A stretch of DNA of 64,000 bases, taken from contig NZ_CP082164.1 of NCBI RefSeq assembly GCF_023101685.1, forward strand, positions 8,990,001 to 9,054,000. Direction: 5' to 3'. Below, one piece after another: positions 21,791 through 31,792 of this stretch (the stretch's first letter is position 1; each line of letters opens with the position of its first letter). The DNA is from Bradyrhizobium sp. 186. Lineage in GTDB: Bacteria; Pseudomonadota; Alphaproteobacteria; Rhizobiales; Xanthobacteraceae. The notes beneath the pieces are model-generated. The model did not search any database and was not told the origin of the DNA. It worked only from the letters and a program-made list of their open reading frames with translations. The position numbers and the translations under genes are program-made.

Positions 21791-22297
21791 GTGTATCACT
21801 CCGTCGAGGTTGATGGCGTCGACCATCAGTTATGGCTTTCACCCTGCCAATCCGGCTCCTATCATCTTCACTTGCGCGACCAAGTCATTTCCCCGGTCGC
21901 GTTCGCCCAATACGGCGAGAATTCAGGTGTCCTGACCATTGCCGGCGAGACCGAACGGGTCCGCTTCGTCATCGAAGGCGACCTGATTCACGTCCACATC
22001 CGTGGCATGACGCGTGTTTTGCGCTACAGCGACCCGTTGCGAACGCTCGCTTGCGTGAACCAAGAGGAAAGTTCGCTCATGACCCGCGCACCGATGCCGG
22101 GAGTAGTCGTTACGATCGCGGTTTCGCCTGGTCAACCGGTATCCGCAGGCGCGGCGCTGATGATGATTGAGAGCATGAAGCTGGAAACTATTATTCGCTC
22201 TTCACAGGATGGCGTAGTCGATCGAATCCATTTCAAAGAAGGGGAGAGCTTCGAGCGGGATGCTGTGCTGATTACGCTATCGAAAGAAGGGCGCTGA
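21791..22297 (+). CDS. Biotin carboxyl carrier protein with biotin-transfer (BT) domain
   Basis: About 168 residues from a GTG start preceded by GGAGA at 21779-21783, 7 bases away. The first 85 residues look like the BT domain of methylcrotonyl-CoA carboxylase alpha chains. The last 75 are a biotinyl domain, with APMPGVVVTIAVSPGQPV and the lysine for biotin in IESMKLE. Normally BC, BT and carrier are one polypeptide of about 660 residues; here they are separate cistrons one base apart. Either the alpha subunit has genuinely split, with coupled re-initiation, or a small frameshift has broken it. The reading frame upstream of the GTG continues smoothly into the BC gene's C-terminus, favouring an ancestral fusion. 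The gene ends 1 base before the carboxyltransferase gene. Confidence 0.85.
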   Translation: MYHSVEVDGVDHQLWLSPCQSGSYHLHLRDQVISPVAFAQYGENSGVLTIAGETERVRFVIEGDLIHVHIRGMTRVLRYSDPLRTLACVNQEESSLMTRAPMPGVVVTIAVSPGQPVSAGAALMMIESMKLETIIRSSQDGVVDRIHFKEGESFERDAVLITLSKEGR

Positions 22298-22298
22298 A

Positions 22299-23906
22299 AT
22301 GCTACGAATCGCTTCTGGGGCGAATGTCAATTCGCAAGACTTTCGTCAAAACGAGCTCCACAACAGGCGGCTTGCTGACGAGTTGAAGGAGCGGCAACGT
22401 GCCGTCCGCTTCCAGCGGCCCGAGCGGGAGCTCGAGCGCCTTCGACGTCAAAATAAGCTGTTTGTACGAGATCGGATCGACGCCTTGCTCGATCCAAAAA
22501 CTCCGTTCCTCGAGCTTTCAACGCTGGCCGCTAACAAGGCCTATAACGGCGAAGTGCCCGGCGCGGCACAGGTCGTCGGCATCGGGATCGTCGCGGGTCG
22601 CGAGGTGATGGTTCATGCAGACGACGCAAGCGTAAAGGGCGGCGCATGGTATCCGTTGTCTGTCAAGAAGATAGTGCGAGCCTTGGACATCGCAATCGAG
22701 AATCGCCTCTCAGTGATTCATTTGTGCGACGGCGCCGGAGGATTCCTACCTTTTCAGGCAGAGTTCTTCGCCGATCGCTACTTCGCGGGTCGGATCCTCC
22801 GTAACCAATCCATTCTCTCCAAGATGGGAGTACCGCAGGTCGCGATCGCAATGGGTCATTGCACAGCGGGAGCGGCCTACGTCCCGGCGCTTAGCGAATT
22901 CAACATTATGGTCGAGGATACGGGAGCTATATTTCTCGGTGGCCCTCCAGTCGTGAAAGCTGCTACCGGTGAAGACGTATCGGCACAGGAGCTTGGGGGC
23001 GCCCACATGCATACGAGCGTGTCGGGCACGAGCGATTATTCCGCAAGCTCCGATATGCACGCTATTGCGATCGCACGTGATATCGTTGCCAGATTCCATC
23101 GGGCCGCGAAGACTCCGATTGATCAAGCCGCCCCGGAGCCCCCTGCCTACGACGCATCGGAACTATACGGCATTATTCCAAAGGACCCTCGAGTGCAGTT
23201 CGACATGCGGGAGATCATCGCCCGCATGATCGATGGTAGCCGATTTCACGAATACCAGCCGCGTTTCGGCACGTCCCTGCTGTGCGGTTTCGCGCGGCTT
23301 CATGGATATCAAATAGGGATTCTTGCAAATAATGGCGTGCTGCTCAGCGAAAGTGCGCTGAAGGGCGCTCACTTCATCCAACTATGCGACAAGAACCGGA
23401 CGCCCCTGCTCTTCCTGCAGAATACAACGGGTTTCATGGTCGGCCGCGAATACGAACGCCGTGGCATAACCAAGGATGGTGCCAAGCTGATCATGGCCGT
23501 CTCGGGAGCGTCGGTCCCAAAATTCACGGTCGTTTGCAACAGCTCGCACGGAGCAGGTACCTACGCTATGGCGGGACGTGCTTTCGATCCTCGGTTCGTC
23601 TTCACCTGGCCGCAGTCTCAGATCTCTGCGATGGGCGCCGAGCAAGCGGCAGGTGTGCTGACCCACGTTAAGACCAGACAACTGGCCCGTGACGGTGGGC
23701 AGCTCGCAGAGCAGGAGCTGGCAGCCATTCGAGGTCCCCTTCTCGACGAGTATCGGGAACGATCCAGCGCCTACTATGCAACCTCCGAAATCTGGGACGA
23801 CGGAATTCTTGATCCAGTCGATACCCGAAGTGCACTCGCGATCGCCCTGAGCGCTTCGCTGAATGCTCCCATCGAAGCGCCCCATTATGGCGTATTCCGA
23901 ATGTAG
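22299..23906 (+). CDS. Acyl-CoA carboxylase carboxyltransferase (beta) subunit, methylcrotonyl/geranyl-CoA type
   Basis: A 535-residue carboxyltransferase, which transfers the carboxyl group from biotin to an acyl-CoA. It begins with the helical RRLADELKERQ region, then LFVRDRIDALLDP. It has the crotonase-fold elements AMGHCTAGAAYVPALSE near residue 190 and GAIFLGGPPVVKAATGE near 215. The second half includes NTTGFMVGREYERRGI (near 375) and NSSHGAGTYAMAGRAFDP (near 410). These are characteristic of 3-methylcrotonyl-CoA and geranyl-CoA carboxylase beta subunits rather than propionyl-CoA enzymes. Leucine or isoprenoid catabolism is therefore likely, but the exact substrate is not proven. Confidence 0.88.
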   Translation: MLRIASGANVNSQDFRQNELHNRRLADELKERQRAVRFQRPERELERLRRQNKLFVRDRIDALLDPKTPFLELSTLAANKAYNGEVPGAAQVVGIGIVAGREVMVHADDASVKGGAWYPLSVKKIVRALDIAIENRLSVIHLCDGAGGFLPFQAEFFADRYFAGRILRNQSILSKMGVPQVAIAMGHCTAGAAYVPALSEFNIMVEDTGAIFLGGPPVVKAATGEDVSAQELGGAHMHTSVSGTSDYSASSDMHAIAIARDIVARFHRAAKTPIDQAAPEPPAYDASELYGIIPKDPRVQFDMREIIARMIDGSRFHEYQPRFGTSLLCGFARLHGYQIGILANNGVLLSESALKGAHFIQLCDKNRTPLLFLQNTTGFMVGREYERRGITKDGAKLIMAVSGASVPKFTVVCNSSHGAGTYAMAGRAFDPRFVFTWPQSQISAMGAEQAAGVLTHVKTRQLARDGGQLAEQELAAIRGPLLDEYRERSSAYYATSEIWDDGILDPVDTRSALAIALSASLNAPIEAPHYGVFRM

Positions 23907-25171
23907 CCGGCAGGAGTCGAACGTCCGTGTCTGTCGATTCTACTCTCTAACTGGAGTCCAAATCGACGGATCGTCTTGTCCCCGGCATGAGCCAGATTGG
24001 TGTCGCCCACATTCCGGGCAGAACTCGAATTCGCGACCTTGGTCAAATTAGACCAACCCGGTTCTAAGTGGTGCGTTGAATTCGGTGACCACGTTGTCGA
24101 TCAGGACAACGGCGTTGCGTCGAAGCAGGCGGAGCTGGGTCGCATAGGCCTGATTGGCCGCGCATCGAACCTCGCGTGGGGACCACGCAAATTGCGTAAC
24201 ACTCGAGATGATCTGCTCGTTACACTTCTAGCATTGGTAGTGTAATTGCGAGGCTCCTGCGGGTCGAAGCCATCGACATCTGGAGTTCGCGATTGATGCA
24301 AGCGCGGGCTGCCCTGCTGACTCTGATCCACCAACGGACGCGTCAGTCACATTAGATCTAAGGTGCGCCCTGCTGATGGATTGTTGGTCCATTCATCACC
24401 GACGATAATAATCCTTGGGAGGAGACATGCAAGCCATCATACCGATCGCAGTCAACGATTCCACGACGGGCTGGGTGCAGAAGAAGTCGTCCCGCCATGC
24501 TCGACTATGGAACCACCCACCGTCTTGCCGTCCAATCGTCTGATCTGATCTCGAGCAAAGAACACTTGCTCCTTTGCAGGTGAACGCCATCGATAGCTTG
24601 ATTCTTACGTAGCGTCAGGTTGTAGGATTGCAGAGCGGACTGACGTTCAAGCTGACACCGCGCATGCCTCGACAACGCATACGCGGTCCGAGCCGGACCG
24701 GTTGCCGAGCTGCATGACCCCACTAACGCCCGTTTCGAATGACGCCTCGCTGTTGAACGCAGAAAACGAAAACGGGTGAGAATGATGTCATGGGCGCGCA
24801 AGTATCGATAACGAGTGACTTAGGATCAGTGCAAACATCCACTAAGCCCACAGACGCTGCCGGTAACGAGCGCCGATGATGCCGCGACGTAATGCCATAT
24901 CAGGGGCAACATGCAGTGTATTGGTCAGGATCTCGAGCTATGCGCCAGCGCCAGCTGGGAGCATCAACGGGAGTAGTCGTGTGTGGCATCGACGTCATCC
25001 TGCAACCGTCGAGTTCGGCTCGATCCCACAAAACCCCAACGTTTGTCCTATCATATATCAGCAAAGAACAGTGTGGGTATCGACAACGTGGAAGATGAGA
25101 TCAACTAGCGGATTGAGGTCGCGCTCGCACGCGCGACTGGCCAATTGGAACGACTAAGCACGTGTAGAGCA
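23907..25171. other. 1.26-kb gap between the carboxylase and trpD
   Basis: No recognised protein. It holds a diverged copy of the dispersed repeat at 24597-24629. A short frame after GGAGGAG at 24419-24425 (MQAIIPIAVNDSTTGWVQKK) has a good ribosome-binding site but stops after about 38 codons and matches nothing I know. Confidence 0.35.
24597..24629 (+). repeat. 33-base dispersed repeat, diverged copy
   Basis: Begins CTTGATTCTTACGTAGCGTC. It aligns without gaps to the copy at 19288-19320 at roughly three quarters of positions. The opposite strand again spells SYNLTLR in one frame. Confidence 0.5.
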
Positions 25172-26185
25172 ATGAACGCCCTCAAATCGATCATTAGCAA
25201 AGTTGCTACAGGTGCCACGCTGACCCGCGAGGAGACCGCAACAGCCTTTGAAATCATGATGTCGGGCCAGGCGACATCCTCCCAGATCGGGGGATTATTA
25301 ATGGGGATGCGGGTACGTGGCGAAACCGTAGAAGAAGTCACCGGCGCAGCCTCGGCCATGAGGAGCAAAATGCTCCGGGTCAGTGCGCCCCCCGATCCTG
25401 TCGACATCGTTGGTACGGGCGGTGACGCTTCGGGCTCAGTCAACGTGTCGACATGCGCCTCATTCATCGTCGCCGGGGCCGGCGTTCCTGTGGCCAAGCA
25501 TGGCAACCGCGCCGTGTCCTCACTATCAGGCGCTGCTGACGTCTTGGCCCGCCTCGGCGTGAAGGTCGACCTCCCGCCTGTAGGCGTTGCTCGTTGTGTG
25601 CACGAAGCTGGCATCGGCTTCATGCTTGCGCCCATCCGTCATCCGGCCATGCACCGTGTTGCTCAGATCCGAGCGGCACTTGGGACCCGCACGATCTTCA
25701 ATCTAGTCGGCCCGCTCGCAAATCCGGCCGGAGTCAAGCGGCAGATCGTCGGAGTGTTTTCGCGGCGATGGGTGCAGCCCTTGGCGCAGGTGTTAAAGAA
25801 CCTTGGTGCTGAGTCGGTGTGGGTGGTGCATGGCTCAGATGGACTCGATGAGATCACCCTCACCGGGCCGACGTTTGTTGCCGCGCTAGAGAGAGATGCG
25901 ATCCGTACCTTCGAAGTCACCCCGGAAGAAGCGGGCCTCGCCCGCTGCCACAACGAGGCGCTGAGGGGCGGCAACGCCGATGCCAATGCAATCGCGCTGC
26001 AAAGCGTGCTCGACGGCATGCCAAGTCCGTACCGCGATGTTGCTCTTCTCAACGCCGCCGCGGCAATGATCGTGGCCGGCCACGCAAGCAGCTTGAAGGA
26101 CGGCGTCGCCCTTGGGCAAGAATCCCTTAATAGCGGTGCGGCAGCCGCGCGATTGAAACACCTGATCGCGATCTCCAATGCTTGA
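25172..26185 (+). CDS. trpD: Anthranilate phosphoribosyltransferase TrpD
   Basis: A 337-residue enzyme of tryptophan synthesis, joining anthranilate to phosphoribosyl pyrophosphate. It starts at [11 protein letters not shown]; nine more in-frame codons upstream are unlikely to be used. The PRPP-binding loop [15 protein letters not shown] lies near residue 80, KHGNRAVSS near 110, and [32 protein letters not shown] near 160-190. The acidic metal motif appears as SDGLDEIT. The gene is intact and of normal length. It is followed 8 bases later by the stub of trpC, its usual partner. A second trpD inside a symbiotic region would supply tryptophan or an indole precursor, or be a relic of a moved trp operon. 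Confidence 0.93.
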   Translation: MNALKSIISKVATGATLTREETATAFEIMMSGQATSSQIGGLLMGMRVRGETVEEVTGAASAMRSKMLRVSAPPDPVDIVGTGGDASGSVNVSTCASFIVAGAGVPVAKHGNRAVSSLSGAADVLARLGVKVDLPPVGVARCVHEAGIGFMLAPIRHPAMHRVAQIRAALGTRTIFNLVGPLANPAGVKRQIVGVFSRRWVQPLAQVLKNLGAESVWVVHGSDGLDEITLTGPTFVAALERDAIRTFEVTPEEAGLARCHNEALRGGNADANAIALQSVLDGMPSPYRDVALLNAAAAMIVAGHASSLKDGVALGQESLNSGAAAARLKHLIAISNA

Positions 26186-26193
26186 CACGGCCG

Positions 26194-26316
26194 ATGTACG
26201 ACATTTTGAACACCAACATCGAAGCCTACGAGCGCGAAGAGATTGCAGGCGCAAAGCGCGAGTTGCCTCTGCCACACGTCGAGGCGCTTACCGAGGTTGC
26301 CGGGTCACAGACGCAG
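26194..26316 (+). pseudogene. trpC: Truncated indole-3-glycerol phosphate synthase (trpC remnant)
   Basis: Directly after trpD, MYDILNTNIEAYEREEIAGA and KRELPLPHVEALTEVA match the first 35 or so residues of alphaproteobacterial TrpC. The sequence then leaves the family. The remaining 220 or so residues with the catalytic core are absent, so this is the 5' stub of a deleted gene. Confidence 0.7.
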
Positions 26317-26470
26317 CAGCCCCGCTTTCGAATCGACGGGAGCAGGATGCGCGAAAGGCCTCAGATCGCGAAGACCAGTGCGAAGCAGCCTGCCGAGACA
26401 ATCGGCAAAGGCCGCGGCCGAAGCTTAGGTTCTCAATTTTGTGTGCACGCAACGCGTCAAAGGATAAGCA

Positions 26471-26662
26471 ATGACGTCCCCACGAACGGTAGAAGCGCTC
26501 GCATCTATGGCAAAGATAGAACACATCATTCGGAAATTTCGGGAGGTCATCGATACAGACAGCTCCATCCCCCCAAATCTGCGGGGTACGCTGCACACAA
26601 CACTCGATAAGCATCTTCTCGCTGCAAAAAAGCAGATTGTCGACGATTCCGGAATCCACTAG
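26471..26662 (+). CDS. Small hypothetical protein, 63 residues
   Basis: An amphipathic, helix-rich frame (IEHIIRKFREVIDT, TTLDKHLLAAKKQIVDD) with normal codon use and no family I recognise. A weak AAGGATAAG stretch precedes the start. It lies between the trpC stub and the flavin-reductase relic. Confidence 0.35.
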   Translation: MTSPRTVEALASMAKIEHIIRKFREVIDTDSSIPPNLRGTLHTTLDKHLLAAKKQIVDDSGIH

Positions 26663-26996
26663 GTGCTCTCATGCCGCTGCGCGCGGAGAGCTGCTGACGC
26701 CCCCAAACCTCGGAGTGGCGTCATCTTGCGGGCCCGTGGGTGCCGGTGGTTCACCCGTACCTATACCGATGGCGACGACGAGTTCGTGAGCCACGGCTTA
26801 CGCTTTTTGGCCCAGTCCTGCGCGAAGGCCTTGATGCCCGGAGTGCCTCAGGATCGTAGGGATAACGTCCCTGGAATACGGTCGGCTTCTGAAGGCTGAA
26901 GTGTGCAAGTACTATCTGGATGATATCGCCACAACGAAAACGCGGAAAACCGAACACCCTCCGAGGCAGATTATGAGGGGCCAGCTTTCTTCCGAA

Positions 26997-27580
26997 ATGC
27001 ACAATGTTCCGTCAATTCAAGCGACAGAGTTCAGGCAAGCCATACAAAATCTGCCGAGTGGCGTCGCCATCGTAACGACGGGAACGGCTGTCGGGCGGCG
27101 TGGTCTGACGCTCAGTTCTGTGACTTCGATCTGCATGGAGCCGCCCTGCGCGGTGGTCGGTATTAATGCCAGTTCCGAAACGCATGACGCGATATTCGCC
27201 AGACGCAGCTTTGGAGTGAGTCTTCTCGGCGGCGACCAGGAGGATCTCGCGCTACGCTTTGGCGGCCGGGAAGGTGTGAAAGGTCACCAGCGTTTCGATA
27301 TCGCGCCATGGAGTCAGGGGGCTCCTCGACGTACCGCTTCTGCGAAGCGCACCTTGCGCGCTCGAGTGCGTTTTGCACGATCACAAGGTGATTGGCACGC
27401 ATACCATCTTTGTCGGACGAATTATCGCGACCCGGCTCTGTCTTCACCGGCCGCGTTTCCGACGGCGATTTTACCGCGTCGCATCGCAAGACTCGACGGC
27501 CTCGGCGTGATGGCAAGGGCGCGCATACCCACTATGAGCAGCTCTACATTTCGTTATTTGAACCGCGTGGGCGGCTATAG
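26997..27580 (+). pseudogene. Flavin reductase-like (NADH:FMN) domain protein, frameshifted
   Basis: Residues from MHNVPSIQATEFRQAI through GVAIVTTGT, GLTLSSVTSICMEPPC, VVGINASSETHDAI and FGVSLLGGDQEDLA follow the FMN-binding split-barrel reductase family. Near 27325, after the WSQGG stretch, one base is out of register. Moving one frame restores ALECVLHDHKVIGTHTIFVG, the typical second half. A further disturbance follows, and the C-terminal end runs in yet another frame to 27580. Such reductases feed reduced flavin to monooxygenases. No partner is nearby. Confidence 0.65.
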
Positions 27581-28406
27581 CATCGGCTCTACCAGACGCT
27601 GCGATGATTGCTGCGCGACGCGATATCTGCCATCGCCATTTGCCGCCGTACGGCGGCGCGCTCGCGCATTCGCGCGGCTCGTTCTTCAGGGCAGGCGCCG
27701 CAGCTGGGGTGCATCTCGTGAATTGCGTTGGCGGGACAAAGGCACGCTATGGCGTGAGGGTCGAGTGCGGAAGACGTGGTACTGTGTATTTCTCGGTTGC
27801 GGCGACTTATTAAGCTTGGCATCGCGAGCTCTTCCACTTTTCCTATCGGCGTTGCCCGGTGAGCCTCGGAAAAATTTGATCCAGCGACAAGACCAAGGGG
27901 CTTGAATCGCACGTAACGTTAAATTGTACGATCTCAAGGTACACCAGTCTTGGGCTGGTCGAGATAAGGATTGCGAATGTTCGAGCATTTCAGAATCGCA
28001 CCGCACCGTCTTACCTCGATCATCGCGACGGTGCGGCTTGCGGGTGGTCCTGATGGGCTCGACAATCTACGGCCGGCACCATACGCCTTCTCTGATCCAC
28101 ATCGCTGGAGAGCTGGTCAATTCAGAGGACGTCAACGTCACCCCTACCGCGCTGTGCGGCTCCCCCCGTTGCAGATTGGAAACCGAGTTCCTCCGCGGGC
28201 CGGGACACCCGTGGAGATCAGTTGAACCAAGGCGTTTTTGGTTCTGTTCGCTCAGCCCGCTTGGAGCTCGCACGGCGCCATCATCTCGGAAATGCAGGAC
28301 GGTCGATCCGACCTCCGATGGTTCCAATCGGCTTAGGCGGCTTATGTCGGTCGGCTTGACCGGCGCGACAATCGCGAAAGATTGCTTCGCATTTCGGGGC
28401 AGCACG
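27581..28406. other. Region with a repeat copy and no intact gene
   Basis: Contains the second near-identical copy of the 33-base repeat (27901-27933). Open frames across it show no family. Confidence 0.35.
27901..27933 (+). repeat. 33-base dispersed repeat, copy 2
   Basis: Begins CTTGAATCGCACGTAACGT and ends ATTGTACGATC, differing from the copy at 19288 only in the two bases that change CACAT to TAAAT. Same orientation. Confidence 0.75.
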
Positions 28407-28619
28407 ATGAAAAAACCCGACGGTGCCAAGAACGTTCTGTTGGTCGACCACACTGAAGGTCAATGCCGAGCCATAGTCGGCTTCAAAGATGAAGATTCCA
28501 GATCTCCCTATATGTGCGGTGAGCCTGTAAGTCGGAAACCTGAAGAAGATAACGTCATGGTGCGCTTATCACTACGCGCAGATGCACGCCAGCGCTGTCG
28601 GACAAAACGGAGCCCGTGA
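28407..28619 (+). CDS. Possible GcrA-like small protein (70 residues)
   Basis: LLVDHTEGQCRAIVGFKDED followed by SPYMCGEPV resembles the C-terminal CRxPxG...FCG module of GcrA-type cell-cycle regulators, with the two cysteines spaced similarly. Only about 35 residues carry the likeness and the DNA-binding N-terminus is absent, so it may be a remnant. The start ATG at 28407 has no strong ribosome-binding site. Confidence 0.3.
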   Translation: MKKPDGAKNVLLVDHTEGQCRAIVGFKDEDSRSPYMCGEPVSRKPEEDNVMVRLSLRADARQRCRTKRSP

Positions 28620-28841
28620 CGAAGCGCCTCCGCCTTTACGCTTTAAGAGATTTACATCGAGCCCGGGCTGATGACGTCGTCAAGACCGTATGCTTCCGAC
28701 TGAGATCGCTTGACTGCTCGCGTGCCTGAAGGCCATCCGATGCGATCTGATCGCGATCGAGAGCTTCCGAACGACTCAGGAGGTCAGGGGTTTAAGCAGT
28801 TTTGCAAGTACGTAGCGAACCTGAGCGAAAAGGGGACAAAG

Positions 28842-30374
28842 GTGGATCTTTGTACACTGATTGAGCGTAACGCGTCGTTTACTCCCGACAAACCCGCGAT
28901 CCACTTCGACGGGGGCACCCTAAGCTACGCCGCCTTCACTCAAAGGATCGAGCAAATCGCTCGTGCTCTAAAACACCAGCTCGGCATCGAGAGAGGCGAC
29001 CGCGTCGCGATCCTTGGCCTCAACCGGCCCGACTACCTGGCCCTGCTCTATGCCTGCGCGCGACTCGGCGCAATGCTCGTTCCATTAAATTGGCGGCTTA
29101 CGGTCGCGGAACAGTTGTTCATCCTCTCCGACGCCCGTCCCAAAGTGCTAGTTCTAGAACAGGCCTTTGATGCGCTGCTACCAGCTCTGGCGAGGCAATT
29201 GCCCGATACCTTTGTTGCCGGGTTGGACTTTTCGCCTCTCGGCGGAAGCAAGTGGGACTGCCTGGTAGACCAGGGCCGAGGCGACGATCGCAATCAGCAC
29301 ACGGATCTGTCTTGCCCGCTTCTGATTGTCTATACTTCGGGTACCACAGGGCGGCCGAAAGGCGCTGTGCTGCGTCAAGAAGCGTTGCTGTGGAATGGAA
29401 TTATGAGTCAGCACATGCATAACCTCGGCTCGACCGATCATGTCCTGACAGTCTTGCCGCTATTTCACGTTGGCGGCCTGAATATCCAGACCACGCCGGC
29501 GTTGCATCACGGCGCGACCGTCACCATTCACACGCGATTTACGCCCGAGGCGACGCTTGCTGCGATCGAACGCGACAGACCTACGCTGGCAGCGTTGGTG
29601 CCTGCCACGATGCAATTCCTAACCGACCATCCTCAGTGGCGGACGACGGACCTCTCCTCACTGAAGGCAATTTGCACCGGTTCAACGATGGTCCCGCAGC
29701 ACCTTATCGAACGCTTTGTCGCGCGTGGGGTGCCAGTGCTGCAGGTTTACGGTTCGACCGAGACCTGCCCTATTGCTGTGTATACGAGGCTCGGCGGCGA
29801 TCTTACGCGTAATGGCTCAAGCGGCCTGCCCGGCCTATGCTGCGAAGCTGCTATTCTCGATGATACCGGCAACAACTTGCAGGCAGGCAGCCCGGGCGAG
29901 ATCGCCGTACGGGGCCCCAATGTCTTCAGCGGGTATTGGGGCGCTCAACAAGCAACGCGCGAGGCTTTGCACAACGGCTGGTATCTCACCGGTGACATCG
30001 GCCGCCGCGATGCCGATGGCTACTTTTGGGTTCATGATCGCAAAAGGAACCTGATCATTTCCGGTGGAGAAAATATCTACCCGGCGGAAGTAGAGCGCGC
30101 GCTTATGGAGCATCCCGATGTCGCAGACTGCGCCGTTGTCGGTCGACCCGATCCGCGCTGGGATGAGGTGCCGATCGCTTATGTGATCAGGCGGCCGGGG
30201 GTTCGGCTTGACGCGGAAGCATTAACGGCGCATGCAGGCTCACAGCTCGCCCGCTTTAAGGTGCCGCGCGAAATTATTTTCACGGAAGAATTGCCACGGA
30301 CGGCGTTGGGCAAGATCCAGCATTTCGTGCTGAAGGGGCTTACACGATCAAGCCAGCACAACGACGGCGACTGA
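28842..30374 (+). CDS. Acyl-CoA synthetase (AMP-dependent ligase)
   Basis: A 510-residue adenylate-forming ligase, activating a carboxylic acid with ATP and linking it to coenzyme A. The GTG start at 28842 follows AGGGGAC by about 6 bases; a longer frame begins at 28710. Motifs are intact: IVYTSGTTGRPKGA (phosphate loop), QVYGSTETCP, GWYLTGDIGRRDADGY, DRKRNLIISGGENIYPAEVE, and the C-terminal catalytic lysine in RTALGKIQH. The overall pattern is that of medium- or branched-chain acyl-CoA synthetases. It reads in the same direction as the carboxylase genes 5 kb upstream and could supply their CoA substrate, but relics lie between them and they are not one operon now. Confidence 0.88.
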   Translation: MDLCTLIERNASFTPDKPAIHFDGGTLSYAAFTQRIEQIARALKHQLGIERGDRVAILGLNRPDYLALLYACARLGAMLVPLNWRLTVAEQLFILSDARPKVLVLEQAFDALLPALARQLPDTFVAGLDFSPLGGSKWDCLVDQGRGDDRNQHTDLSCPLLIVYTSGTTGRPKGAVLRQEALLWNGIMSQHMHNLGSTDHVLTVLPLFHVGGLNIQTTPALHHGATVTIHTRFTPEATLAAIERDRPTLAALVPATMQFLTDHPQWRTTDLSSLKAICTGSTMVPQHLIERFVARGVPVLQVYGSTETCPIAVYTRLGGDLTRNGSSGLPGLCCEAAILDDTGNNLQAGSPGEIAVRGPNVFSGYWGAQQATREALHNGWYLTGDIGRRDADGYFWVHDRKRNLIISGGENIYPAEVERALMEHPDVADCAVVGRPDPRWDEVPIAYVIRRPGVRLDAEALTAHAGSQLARFKVPREIIFTEELPRTALGKIQHFVLKGLTRSSQHNDGD

Positions 30375-31792
30375 AGATTTCGATCGGGTTTGGCATTTCC
30401 TTTACCCCGCAGGCGTGGCCGCTGAGGGCCGCGAAAACCCCACGGGTCACCGCGTGTATGCGAACACGGCAGCTGCGAGTTGATCATTGTCGGCGCCTTT
30501 CCGTCGAATAACGTTGCCCCGAGGTCGCTGATGCCGCGGATCCTCATTATGAATGCCGGTACCGCGCAAATGTCGGGCTCTGATCTGGCGACAACCCAAC
30601 TTTCGCTTGCCTCCAAGTCGGCTTGGTCTCCGTGTAGTTTGCACAGGAGGGAGATAGGGGGCCCGACCACAGTCCGGTTTTGGTAAGTCTAGGATTCGCC
30701 GACTGATATCTCTGGATGCTCGCGCAGTTTGAAAGGAGAAGCATTAGAACGCGTCATTTGAACCTCAGAAACGGGAGAGAACGCTGCATGGACGAGAAGG
30801 CAAGAGAGCTCAACAGAGCGGCACTCACAAGCGCTTCTCGGCCCATGCGCCTCCTTCTCGGTCTGCAGAGCAGACCGCCGAGCTGCACGACGCCAGAGTT
30901 GGCATGGTTCGGAATGTCTCTTGAAATGCTGCTGGCGGCATACATTGCCATCCTCTCACCGAATATCGCGATTTACGTCTCCTGCGCTTTGAACTTGCGA
31001 ATCAGATCGCAAATGCCGTTGCAGTCGACGTATGTCGACGGTTCGCACGAGACGTCGTCCATGTCTTCAGAGGTGCCGCACTCTTCCAGGAAGTTAATAG
31101 AGGTGCTGAGCCGGAGCGACGTCGCCAGTTGGGGTACCCGTCCTCACTCAGCCGATATTCCGATCGTCCATCCCATCTCCGTTTTTGGCTCCTCGACGCC
31201 ACCGGCGCCCGCGTCAGTTAGAGCTTTGCCCGTGTTGCTGCCGGCGTATTCTGGGACGTGATCGAACTGCCCATGCCGTCTTTGGGAGCGAAATTTGTAT
31301 CAATCTTCCTATCAACCGATGAGTAGCGCGCCATTGGAGCCCGTCCGGGTTCAAAAGGAGAGATCGCTTTTGCGAACCTGCGTGGACGCTCGCCCTTGAC
31401 GAGTGCTTGCAGCAATCCCCGTACCAGCGCCTTGCTGAATAAAGCTTCTGATTATGCCCGGAACAATTAGCGACCTGTCGATCGCGCAAGGCGTCTTGAA
31501 CCTGACCTGACTTGTTCGGCAGTCCGAAACCGCACAACAAGCGCCGGCCTCATAGTGTTAGCCTCGGACATTGCTGTTGAGGAGCATGCGCCGAGCCAGA
31601 TGGAATTGCTGGAACGCGGCCTCATTTTAATCGGACCGCATCGACCCGGGCCGAGAGTGCGAGATGGTCGTTACCGCTCTCACAGCGCGGAAAGCGATTA
31701 TGCTTGCTCCAAGATCAGGGCGTTAGGGGTCACGGCGAGATTGGTCACCAGCATGCCAACGATCCCATTGGTAAAATGAAACCGGCTTTGAC
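30375..31792. other. 1.4-kb gap without an intact gene
   Basis: No recognised family. One plus-strand stretch at about 30930-31222 is open and reads like protein (for example LLRFELANQIANAVAVDVCR) but has no start codon in frame. It may be a gene fragment. Confidence 0.35.
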
